A stretch of 64,000 bases of DNA from Panagrolaimus kolymaensis. Lineage: Eukaryota > Nematoda > Chromadorea > Rhabditida > Panagrolaimidae. The stretch spans positions 2,728,001-2,792,000 of the forward strand of contig JAJQJQ010000025.1 in NCBI GenBank assembly GCA_028622995.1, given 5' to 3'. The notes under the pieces are model-generated. The model ran no database searches, was not told where the DNA came from, and was given only the letters and a program-made list of their open reading frames with translations. Made by a program: the position numbers and the translations under genes. Below, piece by piece: positions 60,263 through 64,000 of this stretch; positions within the stretch are counted from its first letter, which is position 1, and every line of letters starts with the position of its first letter.

Positions 60263-60504
60263 TCATTTTGGTCCAAGATTAGGATATCTGCATACTTGCT
60301 TACAGGCCGGTTGAATAAATGTTGGGCAATCCCATTCACAAACTTTTGGACGAAGACATGTTTTATCACAGGGAGGACGATCAATCTAAAATATGATTGT
60401 ATATTTTACTTTTAAAAATATTTTTGAAAACTTACCCATCCATTAACACTGGTGGCAGTCATGAAGACGGCGATGAAAGCAAGGATGAGAGTGAGGAACT
60501 TCAT
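60263..60504 (-). CDS. Six-Cys secreted peptide, cluster copy 2
   Basis: Two exons (60504-60436, 60385-60263) give 63 aa. The signal peptide is MKFLTLILAFIAVFMT, ending VNGW at the phase-0 splice site; the mature peptide starts IDRPPCDKTC. Cys spacing C-x3-C-x5-C-x3-C-x7-C-x3-C is identical to copy 1 although the residues between differ (LRPKV for PRFHK, PTFIQPA for NEGVIFP). That pattern, fixed Cys with divergent loops, is typical of diversifying defence or venom-like peptide families; here role is unknown. Confidence 0.82.
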
Positions 60505-60547
60505 TTTAGTTTTCAATGAAAATGATTTTCACAAAATGTTGAAATTT

Positions 60548-60640
60548 CTTTTATAAGAAATTTATAACAATAAGAGTTTTTAGTATTTTTTATTATTTAA
60601 ATCGTCGCTAAAAGCTTTTTCTCATTATTAAATCAAAAAA
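60548..60640 (-). promoter_or_regulatory. Promoter module of peptide copy 2
   Basis: TATAAAAG at 60555-60548, 44 nt before the ATG. The AAAAAGCTTTTAGC core is present; the GATA-type position reads TAATAA here (60630-60625), so this copy lacks the canonical TGATAA. Confidence 0.5.
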
Positions 60641-61279
60641 TTTTGTAGAAAGAGGCTATTTTCGGATTTATTTTTGCAAAATACTATATAGTTTTTTTTT
60701 GATTGTAAAAGTTTGATAATTAAATCGCGAAAATAAATCGTAAAAATAAGCGTTTAGTAATGCCAATGTTACACACCTTTTTTTATCAGTATGGTAAAAA
60801 CGGTTATTAAAATTTATTTGTTACTTTTCTTCGAGATAAAACTAAAATGCATTGAATAAAATATAAATTATTCCTACGATTCTTAGAAAACTTTGTTTGC
60901 GTAGAAGATAAAATGCGTAATGTAGAATGGGCTCCCACGATTTTAAGAATTTACGCGATGAAATGTTTATTTTATTGTTTATTTTTTTTCTTACTCGTTA
61001 AGATTCTTTAGTAAGAAGCAACAAAAAAATCATCATAAAAATAAGAAATAAAATAGTTAAACAATTTTAGTGGAGGGCGAATTTCGTAGTTTTTATAAGT
61101 TTTGAGATTTTTTATTATTATTTTTATCTTGCATGCAACCTTGTGTCAGGTATTTCCATAAACATGATAAGAAATTAATTATGATTAATTTTGTAACAAA
61201 TATTAGTGTCAAATGCATGCAGAATTTATTTATTATTAACTTTTAAAATATAAGTCGTCATTTTTACAAAGAAAACTTT
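60641..61279. other. Spacer between peptide copies 2 and 3
   Basis: AT-rich, nothing recognised. Confidence 0.4.
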
Positions 61280-61552
61280 TTATTTTCCATCGTCAAACCA
61301 AGGTACGCAAACTTTTTGACATACTGGTAAATGTCCATGAATATGGGGATTTGGAGTAGGTCCAGGGCAATCATACGCGCATTTGTGCATCTTATCACAG
61401 ACTTTATCACAACCAGGTCTTTCGACGATCTAAAAATATTAGATTAATTTCTTCACAGGTAAGAAAAGTTATTAAAAACTTACCCATCCATTGATAGTGG
61501 TGGCAGTCATGAAGACGACGATGAAAGCAAGGATGTGAGCGAGAAACTTCAT
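61280..61552 (-). CDS. Six-Cys secreted peptide, cluster copy 3 (long loop)
   Basis: Two exons (61552-61484, 61429-61280) give 72 aa. Signal peptide as in the other copies (MKFLAHILAFIVVFMT, INGW). The mature peptide contains CDKVC, DKMHKC, AYDC, then a loop of 16 residues with several Pro, Asn and His (PTPNPHIHGH) before CQKVC. Spacing is C-x3-C-x5-C-x3-C-x16-C-x3-C. The expanded His-rich loop sets it apart. The upstream region is nearly identical to that of copy 4. Confidence 0.82.
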
Positions 61553-61598
61553 ATTTGTTTTCCAAAAAAGAACATGATTCTCAAAAATTGTATAATTG

Positions 61599-61740
61599 CT
61601 TTTATATTAAATTTTAAACACCATAAATTTTAAGAGTCTTTATTATTTAAATGAACGCTAAAAGCTTTTTCTCATTATCAAATCAAAATTTTTTTGCAGA
61701 TAAATGCTATTTTTGGATTTATTTTTGCAAACTATTGTAA
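61599..61740 (-). promoter_or_regulatory. Promoter module of peptide copy 3, duplicated at copy 4
   Basis: TATAAAAG at 61606-61599 (47 nt before the ATG) and TGATAA at 61680-61675, with AAAAAGCTTTTAGC between. The block 61610-61740 is almost identical to 63530-63660, far more similar than the coding parts are. Confidence 0.6.
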
Positions 61741-62081
61741 AGTTTTTTGCTTGAATGGAGAATGTCTAAAAATCGGTTTGGGTAAATTGAGAGTGAGGAA
61801 GCTTACATGTGCCTGAATCACACAACACAAGCTTTTTTTAATGACTTAACAAATTATCAAATAAATGCTTTTTTTACTATTTGTAAAAGCAAAACTTTCC
61901 ATCCAGAAATTGTTGAGTTAAAAAATTTGTGTTTTGCTGTAAAGCAAAACTCTCCAAAAATTATTCTTCCCACACTTAAATAGTGGGGATTCTTGCTGGA
62001 TATTGGTTTACCAAATATACAATTTGATAGTAAGCCCTCTAACCACGTCAAGGTTTCCAGCTTCTAGAGGGTTTGATTTTT

Positions 62082-62283
62082 GTTTATGGGGAACAATACT
62101 CTTGAAAGAGTAAACAAAAACCCCAGCTACCGACAACAACCATTTCGCGACAACACTACAACTATTGCAACTTACTAAACTTGGTCCAATGACAAAATTA
62201 AAAGAAGAAATGAAGAAAATTTATCACTTAAAATGAAAGCGAAGAAAAATGATTTGAAATTGAGAGATAGACAACGAAAGAAA
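62082..62283 (+). repeat. Direct repeat unit, first copy
   Basis: Matches 62583-62732 starting GTTTATGGGGAACAATACTC and continuing through ACAAAATTAAA and ATTTATCACTTAAAA. A marker of past unequal exchange in the peptide cluster. Confidence 0.6.
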
Positions 62284-62517
62284 TTTGCATAACCATGTGA
62301 AATTTTAACGCTAAAATGGATGTACATATTTTTTTTATTATTTACGAACATTGATTTTAGCCTTCTAATTGCTGTCATGATTTTGGATATGTCGCTTACA
62401 AAATCAATTTTAGTTCAACGTAATGCTGTTAAACAAAACGTTTGCACCTTTTTATTTATTAACTATTAAAGATAATTAATCATTAAGACAAAGCAACCGT
62501 TTGTGTTTATTTTGTGC

Positions 62518-62585
62518 AGTAAAAGGGTACTTGCATACTTTCTTACATAAGTCAAAATAATCAACATCTTCGGGGCATTCCCGTT
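62518..62585 (-). pseudogene. Relic of a six-Cys peptide gene
   Basis: On the minus strand this reads ECPEDVDYFDLCKKVCKYPF, which is the end of a cluster peptide (CKKVC matches CQKVC/CRKVC). The first three Cys, the signal peptide exon and the promoter are missing; the upstream side is the repeat unit at 62583. A dead fifth copy. Confidence 0.55.
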
Positions 62586-62732
62586 TATGGGGAACAATAC
62601 TCTTGAAAGAGCAAACAAACCCCTTGGAAAATAAGTTGGTGACAAAATTAAAGATGAGAGGAAAAAAATTTATCACTTAAAACAAAAACTAAGAAAAATG
62701 ACATGAACGCGTGCGGCAGACAATTAAAGAAA
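62583..62732 (+). repeat. Direct repeat unit, second copy
   Basis: Diverged copy of 62082-62283. Its left edge coincides with the break in the dead peptide copy, suggesting the duplication event destroyed that gene. Confidence 0.55.
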
Positions 62733-63231
62733 CATACATACTTCATCAAGTGGAATTTTCTTTTCTACAGAAAATGTTTGAACGTTTACTTTTATTTTGC
62801 ACAACTTACTTTATCTTTAATTATTCTTTTAATATATTTGACTTTTTCATTTCTCTCTGATTTACTTCATTAACATGGTAAAAAAAATTTATAAGAGTTG
62901 CTGCCTTAGTATGAATTCCTTAAATTTTCTGGAAGGTGTAAGCTCGCTTCTGCTGGTTGCTAACTTCATTAGTAAAAATAAAAACATATTCATTTGTGAA
63001 AGGGTCGAAGGACTCGGGTTATTACTATTGTTTATTAAAAATGGATTTATTTAGTTTTTATTTATAAATAATATTAACCTTCTAATTGTAATCAAGATTT
63101 TGCACAAATCACCTACTAAATCAAATTTAGTTAAACAAAATTGTTGTAAAAAAAAATGCATGCAAATTTTTATTTCTTAACTTTTAAAAACAATCATTGA
63201 TTTTGACAAAACAAACAATTTTTATTTTCCA

Positions 63232-63468
63232 TTATGGTCCAGTATTAAAATGTGTGCAAACTTTTCGACATGGTAATAAAACGCCTGGATGGCATTTCTC
63301 TTCACATTTTTCGAATGGAGGACAGTCTTTATCTTCTCTACAATGGTCAATCTAAAATTATCGAATGCTTCTTTTTATAAAAAAGCGATAAAAACTTACC
63401 CATCCATTAACAGTGGAGGCAGTCATGAAGACAACGATAAAAGCAAGGATGAGAGCGAGGAACTTCAT
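63232..63468 (-). CDS. Six-Cys secreted peptide, cluster copy 4
   Basis: Two exons (63468-63400, 63351-63232) give 62 aa. Signal peptide MKFLALILAFIVVFMT ending VNGW, then mature IDHCREDKDC. Cys spacing is C-x5-C-x5-C-x3-C-x7-C-x3-C, with the first loop two residues longer than in copies 1-3. The peptide is both acidic and basic in patches (REDKD, CEEKC, CRKVC). Same gene structure and promoter as copy 3. Confidence 0.82.
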
Positions 63469-63518
63469 TTTTCTTTTCAAACTTAAAAAGAGTATGATTT
63501 CCAAAAAATTGGAAATTG

Positions 63519-63660
63519 CTTTTATATTAAATTTTAAACTCCATAAATTTTAAGAGTCTTTATTATTTAAATGAACGCTAAAAGCTTTTTCTCATTATCA
63601 AATCAAAATTTTTTTGCAGATAAATGCTATTTTTGGATTTATTTTTGCAAAATATTGTAT
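63519..63660 (-). promoter_or_regulatory. Promoter module of peptide copy 4
   Basis: TATAAAAG at 63526-63519, 51 nt before the ATG, and TGATAA at 63600-63595, with the shared AAAAAGCTTTTAGC core. Near-identical to the module of copy 3. Confidence 0.6.
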
Positions 63661-64000
63661 TTTTTTTGTGGTATTCATTTTCGAGAATTTTAAGTAAAAT
63701 AAAAGCTGTATTATTTTTAAATTATTTTTTCATACACAAAACATAAAATCTATAATTCTGAAAAAAAAACTTCGAATTTTTGACATTTTTTAAAAATTAT
63801 TTTTTGTTTTTAGTATTCCAAGGCTTATAAAATATTTTGTAACTACTTTCTTCAAAGATCAAACAAGTTTCCTATTGTTCAAAACTTTGAAACGAAAATA
63901 ATCGAATCCCATCAAAAATTAAATTTGAATGTTTTTCTGTTTATTGTTTACTTGTTTGCCCTTTTTTTCTTAATGCACAATAAAAAAGAAAAAAGTGTTT
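63661..64000. other. Intergenic to window end
   Basis: AT-rich, no feature recognised. Confidence 0.4.

Larger units (their letters stand above)
61741..63231. other. Spacer with internal duplications and one dead peptide copy
   Basis: Holds the repeat pair 62082-62283 / 62583-62732, a second pair (about 62340-62460 and 63070-63180) and a relic of a peptide gene at 62518-62585. No intact gene. Confidence 0.5.

Noticed and set aside
1..64000. CRISPR array, operons of bacterial type, or bacterial origin
   Set aside because: Genes are intron-rich with nematode families throughout; no direct-repeat/spacer array was seen.

Overview
The window is a very AT-rich stretch of nematode nuclear DNA. The signs are short GT-AG introns (mostly 45-70 nt), possible trans-splice acceptors just upstream of start codons, SRH-type serpentine receptors, MATH-BTB and CHK-kinase relatives, two-domain C-type lectins with Thr/Pro/Lys tails, and MITE-like repeats. 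Species cannot be named from the sequence; a free-living or facultative clade IV/V nematode (for example a panagrolaimid) is a guess. Gene models below were assembled by hand by joining exons whose phases close exactly.

Layout. 0-7.9 kb: the 3' part of a CUB-like surface protein, a truncated CHK-kinase-like gene, two broken SRH chemoreceptor genes, an inverted fragment of one of them, and a Tyr/Asn-rich secreted protein whose stop codon lies in that fragment. 8.2-8.9 kb: a MITE-like element with nested inverted repeats. 9.9-14.5 kb: a complete P-glycoprotein (13 exons, 1,267 aa). 14.7-18.9 kb: two tandem C-type lectin/mucin genes. 19.3-23.3 kb: two tandem genes of an unassigned seven-helix family with conserved exon lengths. 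26.4-27.9 kb: a MATH-BTB protein with a C-terminal membrane helix. 28.1-31.8 kb: tandem cystathionine gamma-lyase genes sharing a near-identical tract. 32.8-33.0 kb: a palindromic MITE with TTAA flanks. 33.7-37.4 kb: two tandem genes for importin-alpha-like ARM-repeat proteins that carry signal peptides. 37.5-41.5 kb: a leucine-rich-repeat protein ending in an OTU-like domain whose catalytic Cys position is Ser. 42.1-44.2 kb: a carboxylesterase. 45.4-49.6 kb: an M16 metallopeptidase. 51.5 kb: a six-Cys secreted peptide. 53.7-55.1 kb: a secreted Ly6-like protein. 56.3-59.1 kb: a secreted LBP/BPI/CETP lipid-binding protein. 59.3-63.5 kb: four intact tandem six-Cys secreted peptides plus one wrecked copy, with shared promoter sequence.

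Taken together, much of the window is fast-evolving accessory genome facing the outside world: lectins, BPI-like protein, Cys-rich peptides, a drug-efflux pump, chemoreceptors and esterase, spread by local tandem duplication. The best candidates for something undescribed are the secreted importin-alpha-like pair, the LRR-pseudo-OTU protein and the six-Cys peptide cluster with its duplicated promoter.
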